From positions 1,054,001 to 1,118,000 of the forward strand of contig NZ_CP033970.1 in assembly GCF_003854935.1 (NCBI RefSeq): a stretch of 64,000 nucleotides of DNA, given 5' to 3'. This DNA is from Cupriavidus pauculus (GTDB lineage: Bacteria > Pseudomonadota > Gammaproteobacteria > Burkholderiales > Burkholderiaceae). Each line of letters begins with the position of its first letter. Position 1 is the first letter of the stretch. Below the pieces are notes generated by a model. That model was not told where the DNA came from and searched no databases. It saw only the letters and a program-made list of their open reading frames with translations. This document shows, piece after piece, positions 48,689-58,326 of this stretch. Made by a program: the position numbers and the translations under genes.

Positions 48689-48715
48689 ATTGGTGATATA
48701 TTACATATCACCAAT
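48689..48715. promoter_or_regulatory. Perfect 11-bp inverted repeat, likely operator
   Basis: ATTGGTGATAT at 48689-48699, spacer ATTAC, and ATATCACCAAT at 48705-48715. It ends 17 bases before the hydrolase ATG and covers the probable -10 region. Length and spacing suit a dimeric winged-helix repressor. No regulator gene is adjacent. Confidence 0.75.
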
Positions 48716-48732
48716 TTGCACCTGCCGCCGCC

Positions 48733-49407
48733 ATGCTCGATCCTTCTCTGCTGGGCCGGATAACTTTCACCCACAGCGAGCCGTCACAGGCCCCGTTGCC
48801 GCCCGGGCGCCACCGGCTTGGACTGGCCGACGAGCGCGATGCGGTGCTCTACGTGCCGCCGGAGCTTGGCCCGGGCCCCGTGCCGCTGCTGGTCATGTTT
48901 CACGGTGCCGGCGGCTTTCCCGAGAAGGTTTTGCCCTTTGTCGAGCCGCACGCGGATGCGCATGGCTTTCTGGTGCTGGCGCCGCATTCGACCTATCCCA
49001 CGTGGGACATCGTCATCGGCGGCAACGGCCCCGACCTGCAGAAGTTGCACAGGGGGCTGGACGCCGTCTCGGCCCGCTACCGCATTCGCCCGGAACGGCT
49101 GGCGTTCGCCGGCTTTTCGGATGGGGCGAGCTACGCGCTGTCGATCGGCATCACCAACGGCGACATTGCCAGCCACGTCATCGCTTTCTCGGGCGGGTTC
49201 ATGTCCGTCTTCCTGCAGGAAGGCTCGCCGAAGGTGTTTATCGCGCATGGGCTGGTTGACGAGCAACTGCCCATCCAGACCAGCGGCCGGACCAATGCCG
49301 CCAAGCTGAAAGCTGCCGGATACGACGTCGAGTATGTCGAATTTCACGGCACGCACCTGATCCATCCCCCGATCGTGACCGAGGCCATCCGCTTCTTCCT
49401 GGCGTAG
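48733..49407 (+). CDS. Alpha/beta-hydrolase, phospholipase/carboxylesterase-like
   Basis: A 224-residue cytoplasmic hydrolase. The oxyanion part is LLVMFHGAGGFPEK near residue 53, the nucleophile elbow GFSDGASYALSIG near residue 122-134, the acid in HGLVDEQLP near 174, and the histidine in FHGTHLIHPP near 206-214. The size and motifs resemble MhqD/YpfH-type esterases that respond to quinones in Bacillus; that is only an analogy. It sits directly behind the inverted repeat at 48689-48715. Confidence 0.85.
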   Translation: MLDPSLLGRITFTHSEPSQAPLPPGRHRLGLADERDAVLYVPPELGPGPVPLLVMFHGAGGFPEKVLPFVEPHADAHGFLVLAPHSTYPTWDIVIGGNGPDLQKLHRGLDAVSARYRIRPERLAFAGFSDGASYALSIGITNGDIASHVIAFSGGFMSVFLQEGSPKVFIAHGLVDEQLPIQTSGRTNAAKLKAAGYDVEYVEFHGTHLIHPPIVTEAIRFFLA

Positions 49408-49453
49408 CGCGCCGTCGCCAGCCCCAGCATCTGCCGCCAACGGAGTGCAATCC

Positions 49454-51085
49454 ATGAATATCGAGATTCCGCAGTCTCTGATCCACCCGCTGCTTGCCAT
49501 GGTCGAGGCCGAGTCTCCGCTGGCACGGCAGCTCAAGGAGCACGGTCTCTGTCACGGCAGCATGTCGGTGTCGGCGCGGCTGTTCGACGCACAGTCGCTC
49601 AACATGCTCTACACGCTGAGCAAGGCGAAGAACGAACGGCAGCTCACGTTCCAGATGCTGGCGCTCGACAACGTCTACAACGCTCCGAAGGCACGGACCA
49701 TTCCCGGCCTGGAGCGATTGGTGGCGGGGCTGGTGGCGTACCTGTCGCGCGATGTCATCGACGGCTGGCTGTACCAGCGCAGCCGCGATGGCGTACTGCT
49801 GCCGTGGCTGGTCTATCGCATCCGCCACGTGGAGCCCGAGCAGGGCATGGCCTACGTGGCCATCGACCTGCTGGCGAATACCATGCTGTCCGCCAACTCG
49901 GAGCTGACCGACCCCACGCGGCGCAGAGGGGGCATGACGACGTCGATCATCGTCACGCGCGACGAGATCGTGGACCGCACGATTCCGCAGCTGCTCGCCG
50001 ATTTCGGGTTTTTCAAGGAGTGCGCGGAATTCCGGCAGGAGTACGACCGGCATGCGCAGCTTTTTCTGCGCTACCAGCGCAGCTTCGGCGCGCAGTACAT
50101 CGCCACGGGACCCGCCTTCACCGTGGAAGGCAAGGGCACTGTTTCGCTGGCGCGGCTGGGCGATGGCGTGGCGGCCCGCTGCATCAATGACGAGGAACGG
50201 CTGGAGCGCCGCTTCGAAGTGACATGCGACGCCGAATTCTGGCGCAAGGCCGGGGTGGCCACCGGATTCGAACGGATGCCGCTGCACGGCTACGTGCATC
50301 TGTTCCATCTGGAATGGCACCGCAACATCTGGGTGCACGTGCAGCACCTGACCGAATACCAGTACCAGCCCGGGCTGCGCGACAAGCTCGTGCTGCCGGA
50401 CCACCACCGCGACCTGATCGACATCCTGACCTCGCACCTGGACGTCCTGGTGCAGGACGTGGTGCCTGGCAAATCGGGCGGCACGACCATCCTCTGCCAG
50501 GGCGCGCCCGGCCTTGGCAAGACATTGACGGCCGAGGTGTACGCGGAAGTCGTCGGCCGGCCACTCTACCGCGTGCATTCCGGACAGCTTGGCACGACCG
50601 CCGCCTCGGTCGGCGCCAGCCTGATGGAGATACTGCGCCGCGCCATGCGCTGGAATGCCGTGCTGCTGCTCGACGAGGCCGACGTCTACATCCGCCGCCG
50701 CGACAACGACCTGGAGCACAACGCCATCGTTGCGGAATTCCTGCGCACGCTGGAGTATTTCAGCGGCCTGCTGTTCATGACCACCAACCGTACCGGTGAC
50801 GTCGATGACGCCATCCTGTCACGGTGCATCGCCACCATCCAGTACGAGACGCCCGACCGGGCGGATGCATCGCGCCTGTGGCGTCTGCAAGCCGACCAGT
50901 TCGGCGCGACCCTCGATGACGAACTGGTGGAGGCGTTGACCGCTGCTTACCCGACAGCAAGCGGACGCGACATCAAGGAACTGATGAAACTCGCCACCCG
51001 CTATGCCAAGGCGAAGCAGACGGCGCTGTCGGAAGACGTGTTCCGGCTGTGCGCGCAGTTCCGGGCCATCGCACCGGCGGGATGA
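49454..51085 (+). CDS. AAA-family ATPase with unknown N-terminal domain
   Basis: A 543-residue protein. The C-terminal 220 residues are a classic AAA module: Walker A GAPGLGKT at residues 350-357, Walker B VLLLDEADVYI near 410, sensor FMTTNRT near 443, and the R-finger SRC segment. The first 340 residues do not look like any domain I know and would be the substrate or adaptor part. It resembles single AAA proteins of unknown role. The ATG at 49454 is preferred over the GTG at 49445. No partner gene is coupled to it. Confidence 0.82.
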   Translation: MNIEIPQSLIHPLLAMVEAESPLARQLKEHGLCHGSMSVSARLFDAQSLNMLYTLSKAKNERQLTFQMLALDNVYNAPKARTIPGLERLVAGLVAYLSRDVIDGWLYQRSRDGVLLPWLVYRIRHVEPEQGMAYVAIDLLANTMLSANSELTDPTRRRGGMTTSIIVTRDEIVDRTIPQLLADFGFFKECAEFRQEYDRHAQLFLRYQRSFGAQYIATGPAFTVEGKGTVSLARLGDGVAARCINDEERLERRFEVTCDAEFWRKAGVATGFERMPLHGYVHLFHLEWHRNIWVHVQHLTEYQYQPGLRDKLVLPDHHRDLIDILTSHLDVLVQDVVPGKSGGTTILCQGAPGLGKTLTAEVYAEVVGRPLYRVHSGQLGTTAASVGASLMEILRRAMRWNAVLLLDEADVYIRRRDNDLEHNAIVAEFLRTLEYFSGLLFMTTNRTGDVDDAILSRCIATIQYETPDRADASRLWRLQADQFGATLDDELVEALTAAYPTASGRDIKELMKLATRYAKAKQTALSEDVFRLCAQFRAIAPAG

Positions 51086-51316
51086 CGCGTCGCGGCGTTC
51101 ATGGCGAAGGTGCTGTTTTCGGCATATTTACGCGTTCTTCTCGAAACAAATAATCATCCTTTGCAGAATCTTTCACTTCCGCCGCTGCGAAGTAGCTGAA
51201 AGTATTCCGCTCGATAGTCCGCCGATGCGCCGGGCCGTCGGGAGATTGCCCGGTCAATACCCCGGGACGGCGCGAATCAAAAAAGGGAGATGGCGGGCCG
51301 TACCACGGAGTCCACA

Positions 51317-53017
51317 ATGAGCGCCGCCTTCGACTGGTTCCAGCACCTGCTTCGTCTGCATCCAGAAGTCACTTTCTTCCTGGTGCTGGGGCTGGGATAC
51401 GCGCTGGGCAAGCTGAAAATCGGCAGCTTTACGCTGGGCGCGGTCACCGGGACGCTTCTTGCCGGCGTGCTGGTCGGGCAACTCGGGCTCAAGATCTCCG
51501 GCGAAGTGAAGCAGTGCTTCTTCCTGCTTTTCCTGTTTTCCATCGGGTTCCGCACGGGCCCGCAGTTCTTTCGCGGATTGCGTAGCGACGGCCTGCAGCA
51601 GGCGCTGCTGGCGGGCATCGTCGCCACAACGGGGCTCGTAGTCGCGTTCATCGTCAGCAAGCTGTTCGGCTACCAGGCCGGCACCGCTGCGGGCGTGGTG
51701 GCTGGCGCGTTGACGGAGTCCGCCACCATCGGTACGGCCGGTGACGCCATCTCGCGGCTGGCCCTGTCCGAAGCCGATCGACAGGTGTTGACGAACCAGA
51801 TTCCCGTCGCGTTCGCCGTCACCTATCTGGTGGGCGTGGTCGGCGCGGCGTGGATCCTCGCCCAACTTGCGCCCCGGCTGCTTCGCGTGGACCTGCCAGC
51901 GGCGTGCCGCGAGCTTGAAAGCCGGATGGAGGGCAACACCGCACATGCCATCCCGAGCCGGCGGGAGATCGAGTTCCGCGCCTACCAGATCGACGCAGCT
52001 TCGCCGCTGGCGGGCATGACCGTGGCCCAGCTGGAGGTGGATATCGGTGGCCAGCGCATCTGCGTGGAACGTCTTCGCCGCAGTGGCGCGGTGATGCGCA
52101 TCGCGCCGGACATCGTCCTGCGCGCGGGCGACGCGCTCAGCGTCTCTGGCCGTCGCACCTTGTTGGTCGAGCGGATGGACGGTGCGCATTCCGGCCTGCA
52201 CGAGATCGATGATCGTGAGTTGCTCGACGTGGAAGTGGAACTGCTGGACGTCATCATCACATCCAAGGCCGTCGACGGCCGCCGGCTGGGCGATCTGGCC
52301 AAGGAAGAAAGCGCGCGCGGGGTGTTCGTGGCGCGTGTGTCGCGCGCCGGCACGCCGGTAATGGTGTCACCGGAAACCGTCCTCAACCGTGGCGATGTCG
52401 TCTCGCTGGTGGGCAGCGCGAGAAGCGTGGAAGGCGCGGTCGACAAGATCGGCGTCGCCGATCGGGCCACCAATGCGACCGATATGGTGCTGGTATCGCT
52501 GGGCATCGTCGCCGGCGCGCTCGTGGGCGTTCCGGCACTGGTCGTGGGTGGCATCGAGATCGGGCTGTCGCTCAGCGTCGGGGTGCTGCTGGGCGGGCTG
52601 GTGTGTGGCTGGCTCCGGTCGGTACAGCCGCGGCTGTTCGGGCGGATTCCCGGGCCGACGCTGTGGGTGTTTGAATCGATTGGCCTGACCGGCTTCGTGG
52701 CAATCGTGGGCCTGAACGCCGGCCCCGACTTCGTCAAGGGGCTTCAGTCCAGCGGCCTGTCGCTGCTGCTGGCCGGCGCGCTGACGGTGAGCATCCCGAT
52801 GCTGACGGGTGTCTTCGTCGGACACAAGCTCATGAAGATGCATCCGGGCATCCTGCTCGGCGTATGCGCGGGTGCTTCCACGGCGACGCCGGCGCTGGCT
52901 GCCGTACAGGAAGCCGCAAAGAGCGCGGTGCCCACGCTGGGCTACGGCGTCGCCTATGCCGTCGGAAACGTCCTGCTGGCGCTGTGGGGCACGGTGATCG
53001 TGGCGCTGATGACCTGA
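51317..53017 (+). CDS. AspT/YidE-family transporter with two RCK_C-like domains
   Basis: A 566-residue membrane protein of the aspartate:alanine exchanger (AAE) family. Hydrophobic helices flank the centre: about five before residue 200 and five after 390. Between them are two TrkA-C/RCK-C-like domains (around LAGMTVAQLEVDIGGQRICV and DGRRLGDLAKEESARGVFV). Family members exchange amino acids or dicarboxylates; the substrate here is unknown. The ATG at 51317 follows a GGAGTCCAC site. The 231 bases upstream (51086-51316) are AT-richer and carry no gene I can support. Confidence 0.87.
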   Translation: MSAAFDWFQHLLRLHPEVTFFLVLGLGYALGKLKIGSFTLGAVTGTLLAGVLVGQLGLKISGEVKQCFFLLFLFSIGFRTGPQFFRGLRSDGLQQALLAGIVATTGLVVAFIVSKLFGYQAGTAAGVVAGALTESATIGTAGDAISRLALSEADRQVLTNQIPVAFAVTYLVGVVGAAWILAQLAPRLLRVDLPAACRELESRMEGNTAHAIPSRREIEFRAYQIDAASPLAGMTVAQLEVDIGGQRICVERLRRSGAVMRIAPDIVLRAGDALSVSGRRTLLVERMDGAHSGLHEIDDRELLDVEVELLDVIITSKAVDGRRLGDLAKEESARGVFVARVSRAGTPVMVSPETVLNRGDVVSLVGSARSVEGAVDKIGVADRATNATDMVLVSLGIVAGALVGVPALVVGGIEIGLSLSVGVLLGGLVCGWLRSVQPRLFGRIPGPTLWVFESIGLTGFVAIVGLNAGPDFVKGLQSSGLSLLLAGALTVSIPMLTGVFVGHKLMKMHPGILLGVCAGASTATPALAAVQEAAKSAVPTLGYGVAYAVGNVLLALWGTVIVALMT

Positions 53018-53144
53018 GCAAGCAACGGATACCCTGACCACGGCAACGAATATTTCCGCAGAACGGCATGCGGAAACGTTGTTTGGATTTGGCGCGGCGC
53101 AGCCATAGCATGGCCAGTTCCTTTCACGGTAGCGCCAGACAACA

Positions 53145-55160
53145 ATGCCAACACGTAACGCTTCCCCGTCCGTTCGTCGTGCCCGTTCCACGGCTGCGCC
53201 CCGGCGCGCTGCCCCTGTCTTGCGCATCGGCCTGGCCGGCGCGGTGGCCGCCGCGCTCGTCTCGCTGGTGGCCTGCGGGTCCGACGGCAGTACCCCGGTG
53301 GCCTCCACCGGCAACACCGCGACGTCGCCGGGCACGGGTACCGTGCAGAAGCGTCCGAACATCCTGTACATCATGGCCGACGACCTCGGCTATTCCGATA
53401 TCCGCGCGTTCGGCGGCGAGATCGACACGCCGAACCTGGACGCACTGGTGGCGTCCGGCCGCATCCTGACCAATCACCACACCGGCACGGTCTGCGCGAT
53501 CACGCGGTCGATGCTGATCTCCGGCACCGACCACCACCTCGTCGGCGAAGGCACGATGGGCGCGCCGAACGACGAACGCAAGGGCCTGCCCGGCTACGAA
53601 GGCTATCTCAACGACAGCGCGCTGTCCGTGGCCCAGTTGCTGCAGGACGCCGGCTACCACACGTACATGGCCGGCAAGTGGCATCTCGGTTCCGGCATCG
53701 CCGGGGCGGCCGCCACCAGCGGCAAGACGCCTGACCAGTGGGGTTTCGAGCGCAGCTACGCGCTGCTGGGCGGCGCGGCGTCGAACCACTTCGGACACGA
53801 GGCCGCCGGATCGCGCAACTACACCGAGAACGGCAAGTACGTGCAGCCGGGCCAGCCGGGGCAGCCCGGCGGCGCAGGCGGATCGCCCGCGCTGTTCTAC
53901 TCGACCAACTTCTATACGCAAAAGCTGATCGAGTACATCGACGCCAACAAGGCCGATGGCAAGCCGTTCTTTGCGTATGCCGCGTACACGTCGCCCCACT
54001 GGCCGCTGCAGGTGCCGGAGCCCTGGCTGAGCAAGTACAAGGGCCGGTACGACGCGGGCTATGACGCCGTCCGCAACGCGCGTATCGCGCGCCAGAAGGC
54101 GCTCGGCATCATCCCCGCCGACTTCAATCCGTATGCGGGCCAGCCCGAGGCACTGGTTGCGCCGGCGGGCACGGCCGCCAACGGCACGGCTGGCGCCAAG
54201 TACATCAACGCGCTGAACGGCCCGGCGCAGGGCTATACCGACTACGGCCCCGGCCTGGTGGACAAGGCGTGGGCCAGCCTGAGCGCGGACGAACGCAAGG
54301 CGCAGGCGCGCTACATGGAGATCTACGCGGGCATGGTCGAAAACCTCGACTACAACATCGGCCTGCTGGTCCAGCACCTGAAGGACATCGGCGAGTACGA
54401 CAACACGTTCATCATGTTCCAGTCCGACAACGGCGCGGAGGGCTGGCCGATCACCAATGGCGACCCGACCGCCACCGACACCGCCAACGCCGCCGAGCCC
54501 GTGTACTCGACGCTGGGCACCGACAACGGCCTGCAGGCCGCGCGGCGCCTGCAGTACGGGCTGCGCTGGGCCGAGGTCAGCGCCACGCCGTTCCGCCAGA
54601 CCAAGGGGTACATGGGCGAAGGCGGCATCTCCACGCCGGCGATCGTGAAGCTGCCGGGGCAGACGCAGCAGCAGCCCACGCTGCGCGCCTTCACGCACGT
54701 GACCGACAACACGGCAACGTTCCTGGCCGTGGCCGGCATCGCGCTGCCATCCACCGCCGCCGCGCCCAGCATCGATCCGGCAACCGGCACGGACCGGAAC
54801 CGGGGCAAGGTGGTCTACAACGGCCGCAACGTCTGGCCGATCACCGGGCAATCGCTGCTGCCGGTGCTGCGTGGCGAGGCGACGGGCGAGGTGCGCACCA
54901 CCGCGTTTGGCGAAGAGTCGTACGGCCGGGCGCAGATCCGCAGCGCCGATGGCCGGTGGAAGGCGCTGTGGACCGAGCCCGCGCAGTTCGGCCCGGCCGA
55001 CGGCCATTGGGAGCTGTTCGACCTGGCCACCGACCGCAGCGAGAACCACGACGTCTCCGCCAGCAACGCGACGGTGCTGGACAGCCTGATCGCACAGTGG
55101 AAGACGTACATGCAGGGCGTGGGCGGCGTGGAGCCCGCGCGTCCCAAGGGCTACTACTGA
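53145..55160 (+). CDS. Lipoprotein arylsulfatase with an atypical C-A-I-T-R active-site motif
   Basis: A 671-residue alkaline-phosphatase-fold sulfatase. A lipoprotein signal (VAAALVSLVAC) ends at a cysteine near residue 45. Metal ligands are visible in YIMADDLGYSD, GKWHLG and FQSDNGAEG. At the formylglycine site the sequence is C117-A-I-T-R followed by SMLISGTDHH; bacterial sulfatases have C-x-P-x-R, sometimes C-x-A-x-R, so isoleucine is unusual. The next gene encodes a formylglycine-generating enzyme, which supports Cys117 as the modified residue. Confidence 0.9.
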   Translation: MPTRNASPSVRRARSTAAPRRAAPVLRIGLAGAVAAALVSLVACGSDGSTPVASTGNTATSPGTGTVQKRPNILYIMADDLGYSDIRAFGGEIDTPNLDALVASGRILTNHHTGTVCAITRSMLISGTDHHLVGEGTMGAPNDERKGLPGYEGYLNDSALSVAQLLQDAGYHTYMAGKWHLGSGIAGAAATSGKTPDQWGFERSYALLGGAASNHFGHEAAGSRNYTENGKYVQPGQPGQPGGAGGSPALFYSTNFYTQKLIEYIDANKADGKPFFAYAAYTSPHWPLQVPEPWLSKYKGRYDAGYDAVRNARIARQKALGIIPADFNPYAGQPEALVAPAGTAANGTAGAKYINALNGPAQGYTDYGPGLVDKAWASLSADERKAQARYMEIYAGMVENLDYNIGLLVQHLKDIGEYDNTFIMFQSDNGAEGWPITNGDPTATDTANAAEPVYSTLGTDNGLQAARRLQYGLRWAEVSATPFRQTKGYMGEGGISTPAIVKLPGQTQQQPTLRAFTHVTDNTATFLAVAGIALPSTAAAPSIDPATGTDRNRGKVVYNGRNVWPITGQSLLPVLRGEATGEVRTTAFGEESYGRAQIRSADGRWKALWTEPAQFGPADGHWELFDLATDRSENHDVSASNATVLDSLIAQWKTYMQGVGGVEPARPKGYY

Positions 55161-55163
55161 TCG

Positions 55164-56276
55164 ATGCGTCGCGTCATGGCAGCTTCTGCAAAGCTACGGG
55201 GCGCCGCGAAGGTGGCGGTCGTCGCAGTGGCGTTCGGCGTGGCGTTTGCGGCCGTGTCCGGCGTCTATGCATCGCGCGCCGCCCACGGCCCGCGCGATGC
55301 CGCGTTACCGTCCGGCGGGCTGGACGGCAGCAACACCGGCAGGCCGGCGGCGCCGCTGGGCAGCGGGCGGCAATGCGTGCAATACAGCGGCCTGCCAGAT
55401 GGTTGGGGCGCCGATGCCCGCGCCGGCATGGTGCACCTGAGCGGCGGCGATTTCGTGCTCGGCACCCATCATGGCTATCCCGACGAACGCCCGGCCGGCA
55501 GCGGCCGCACGCGCGTGGCCGGTTTCTGGATCGACCAGACGGAGGTCACCAACGCACAATTCGCCGCGTTCGTGCGGGCCACGGGCTATGTAACCGATGC
55601 CGAGCGGCAGCAGGGCGCCGCCGTGTTCCACTCGCCGACGCAGGCCGAACTGGATGCCCGGCCGCTGGCGTGGTGGTCGTGGGTCAAGGGCGCATCGTGG
55701 CGGCATCCGGACGGGCCGGCCAGCGACCTGCGCGGCCGCGCCAACCATCCGGTCACGCTGGTCACGCAACGAGACGCGCTGGCCTATGCGCAATGGCTCG
55801 GCCGCGACTTGCCGACAGAAGCCGAATGGGAGTACGCCGGCAAGGCCGGGCACGAGGACGCCACGCTTGACACCGCGCCGCGCGATCCGGCCGGCAAGCC
55901 ATCCGCCAACTACTGGCAGGGCGCGTTCCCGCTGATGAACACGAACGAGGACGGGCACGTCGGGCGCTCGCCCGTGGGCTGCTACGCGGCCAGCGACTAC
56001 CGGCTGTTCGACATGATCGGCAACGCGTGGGAATGGACGCGCGACGTCTACCGTGGCGAGCACCAGGGCCATGCCAACGGCGACACCGCTACCATTGCCC
56101 CCGCCAATCGGCCCCATGGTGCGGCCGGCAACACGCCGATGGTCATCAAGGGTGGCTCGTTCCTTTGCTCGTCCGACTATTGCGTACGCTACCGCGCGTC
56201 GTCGCGCGAGCAGCAGGAAGCGGACTTGCCCGCTTCGCATATCGGCTTCCGCACGGTGTTGCGCGACAAGGGGTGA
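55164..56276 (+). CDS. Formylglycine-generating enzyme (sulfatase-modifying factor)
   Basis: A 370-residue SUMF1/FGE-type protein that oxidises a cysteine of sulfatases to formylglycine. Both catalytic cysteines are there in GGSFLCSSDYCVRYR (C335 and C340), followed by a typical SHIGFRTV end. Residues 12-38 form a hydrophobic signal or anchor, so it probably works in the periplasm beside the lipoprotein sulfatase. It starts three bases after the sulfatase stop; the pair is one operon. Confidence 0.9.
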   Translation: MRRVMAASAKLRGAAKVAVVAVAFGVAFAAVSGVYASRAAHGPRDAALPSGGLDGSNTGRPAAPLGSGRQCVQYSGLPDGWGADARAGMVHLSGGDFVLGTHHGYPDERPAGSGRTRVAGFWIDQTEVTNAQFAAFVRATGYVTDAERQQGAAVFHSPTQAELDARPLAWWSWVKGASWRHPDGPASDLRGRANHPVTLVTQRDALAYAQWLGRDLPTEAEWEYAGKAGHEDATLDTAPRDPAGKPSANYWQGAFPLMNTNEDGHVGRSPVGCYAASDYRLFDMIGNAWEWTRDVYRGEHQGHANGDTATIAPANRPHGAAGNTPMVIKGGSFLCSSDYCVRYRASSREQQEADLPASHIGFRTVLRDKG

Positions 56277-56286
56277 CGACGCGCGC

Positions 56287-57195
56287 TCAACCGCCCCGGG
56301 CCGCCGGCCGGCGCTCCAGAAGCTGCACCAGCGTCATCAGCGCCTGGTTCACCGGCGTGGCGATGCCATGCGCCAAGCCGCGCCGCACGATGGCGCCATT
56401 CAGGTAGTCAATCTCCGTGGCACGGGCACGGGCCAGGTCCTGCGCCATCGACGAATACTGGCCGGCAGGGATCGTATGGCGGATGCGCTCGAACTGGCGC
56501 TCGACGTCGAGGTCGATGCCGACGCGCTCGGCGCACGCCACGGCCAGGCATTCGGCGATCAGTTGCTTCATCGTCTCCTCGGCCGCCTCGACGTTGCGGA
56601 TCTCGCCATAGGGCAGGTTGGCGATGCCCGAGAGCGCGTTGTACGCGCAGTTGAGCACGAGCTTGTCCCAGAGCGGCACCCGCACGTCGGCGGACACCAC
56701 GGTCGGCACGCCGGCCGCGCCCAGCATCCGGGCGATCTCGGCGCTTTGCGGCGAATCGCCGATCACAAGGTCGCCGCGTCCGTGATGCCTGAGATGGCCG
56801 GGGCCGGCCATCTCGCACGCCACGTAGACGGCGGCCGCGATGACCGGCCGGCCTAGCGCGCCTTCCAGCATCGCCGCGTTGTCGATGCCGTTCTGGAGCG
56901 ACAGCACTGCCGCATCGGCTTTCAGGAACGGACGCAACTGCCGCGCGGCGTCGACCGTGTCGGCGGACTTCACGCAAAAGAGCACGAGATCGGCGTCCTC
57001 GGCCGCCTGCACGCGCGTGTCCGCGGCGACGGCGATGTACGTGTCCATCGCCGGCGATTCGAACCGCAGGCCATGGCGCGTCACGCTGTCGACATGTACC
57101 GGCCGGCCGACCAGCGTCACGGGATGCCCCGCCCTGGCCAGCATGGCGCCATAGAAACATCCCACGGCACCCGCGCCGATAACGGTGATCTTCAT
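56287..57195 (-). CDS. Ketopantoate reductase family protein (PanE-like)
   Basis: A 302-residue 2-dehydropantoate 2-reductase-type enzyme, which makes pantoate with NADPH for coenzyme A. It opens with the Rossmann motif MKITVIGAGAVGCFYGAML, then VLFCVKSADT and LSLQNGIDNA near residue 97; KLVLNCAYNALSGI near 186 contains the catalytic Lys. Many organisms carry several paralogues of unclear substrate, so the symbol is withheld. It is convergent with the FGE gene. Confidence 0.88.
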   Translation of the reverse strand: MKITVIGAGAVGCFYGAMLARAGHPVTLVGRPVHVDSVTRHGLRFESPAMDTYIAVAADTRVQAAEDADLVLFCVKSADTVDAARQLRPFLKADAAVLSLQNGIDNAAMLEGALGRPVIAAAVYVACEMAGPGHLRHHGRGDLVIGDSPQSAEIARMLGAAGVPTVVSADVRVPLWDKLVLNCAYNALSGIANLPYGEIRNVEAAEETMKQLIAECLAVACAERVGIDLDVERQFERIRHTIPAGQYSSMAQDLARARATEIDYLNGAIVRRGLAHGIATPVNQALMTLVQLLERRPAARGG

Positions 57196-57315
57196 GCGGC
57201 CTCCTTGGCTGTGATCGCAACTTGCGATCGGAGAACGCGGCGGCGTGCGGTGGTGTTGACGGCGGGCGGGTCGGCAGCGTGCGAATTGGCAACCGTTGGT
57301 GCGGGCGCTGAAAAT

Positions 57316-57348
57316 GCGAAATGCCGCGAGTGTTGAAATCGCGGCATT
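57316..57348 (-). terminator. Intrinsic terminator after the MBL-fold gene
   Basis: AATGCCGCGA at 57320-57329 pairs perfectly with 57339-57348; read leftward the hairpin is followed by a T-rich stretch (complement of 57311-57319). It lies 45 bases past the leftward stop at 57394. Confidence 0.75.
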
Positions 57349-57393
57349 CGCTTCAGCGGTCAGGATTGGCGGCCGTCGGCGCGCGCCCCCCGA

Positions 57394-58326
57394 TCAGTAA
57401 TCCCACTGCACCGGCACGAAGCGGAAGCCGTTGCCGTTCTTCGCGATATGGCCGATGGACGGGAACGCGATATGCGCCGCCGCCAGCAGGGAACCCGTTT
57501 CCGCGGCTTCGTTGAGCAGGCCGATCCGCACGTCGACAGCCAGCTCCGGCTCGTGCTCGAAACCGTTCTGCCATGCGGGATTGTCGAAGCCCACCTCGAA
57601 GATCGCATCGCCCACGAACGTCAGCTTCTCGCCGCCCGAGGCCACGTCCACGACGCAATGCCCCGGCGTATGGCCGCCCGTCACGCGTGCCGACACGCCC
57701 GGCGCCACCTGCACGGTGCGGTCGAACTGCACGATGTTCTTGCTGTACAGCTCCACAAAGCGGGCAGCGGCCTTGCGCAGCGCGGGCGGCACGGTCTCCG
57801 GCATCACGGTCTTGCTGAAGTCCGGGTTCTTCCAGAACTCCACCTCCGCACCGGCCACGTGGATCCGCACGTCGGGGCGCAGCTTGGCCTTGACCCCCTC
57901 GACGTTCAGCCCGCCGACGTGGTCCATGTGCATGTGCGTGATCACGATATCGGTGATCGCGCCCAGGTCGATGCCGGCCGATTCCAGCCGCATCACCGAG
58001 CGGCCGGCGCGCGTGAAGTACTCGAAGCCGTCGCCCACGCCCGAATCGATCAGGATCAGGCGGTCGCCGCTGCGGACCAGCGCGATGTTGAGCGCCCAGT
58101 CGAACATGTCGCGGCGCAGGAAGCGGCCGTCGAACCACTCGTTGCGGTCTTCAGGGCTCACATTGGTGGACATGGTCGAGGTCGGCAGCGGCAGGATGCC
58201 GTCGCTGATCAGCACCACGTCGACGTCTCCGATCCGTACCGCGTAGCGGGAAGGCACGAGTTCGCCGGAACCCTCCTTGCCAAGGTTGGCGGTCACCGGC
58301 TGCAGATTGCGGGTTGTTTCGCTCAT
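57394..58326 (-). CDS. MBL-fold metallo-hydrolase
   Basis: A 310-residue metallo-beta-lactamase-fold protein. The zinc-binding H-M-H-M-D-H is in VITHMHMDHVGGLN near residue 110-123, the second histidine in GGHTPGHCVVDV near 193, the aspartate in FVGDAIF near 215 and a last histidine in AAAHIAFPSIG near 262. It resembles lactonase/quorum-quenching and glyoxalase-like members; no specific substrate can be told. The start at 58326 gives MSETTRNLQPV; in-frame codons further upstream look non-coding. Confidence 0.86.
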   Translation of the reverse strand: MSETTRNLQPVTANLGKEGSGELVPSRYAVRIGDVDVVLISDGILPLPTSTMSTNVSPEDRNEWFDGRFLRRDMFDWALNIALVRSGDRLILIDSGVGDGFEYFTRAGRSVMRLESAGIDLGAITDIVITHMHMDHVGGLNVEGVKAKLRPDVRIHVAGAEVEFWKNPDFSKTVMPETVPPALRKAAARFVELYSKNIVQFDRTVQVAPGVSARVTGGHTPGHCVVDVASGGEKLTFVGDAIFEVGFDNPAWQNGFEHEPELAVDVRIGLLNEAAETGSLLAAAHIAFPSIGHIAKNGNGFRFVPVQWDY

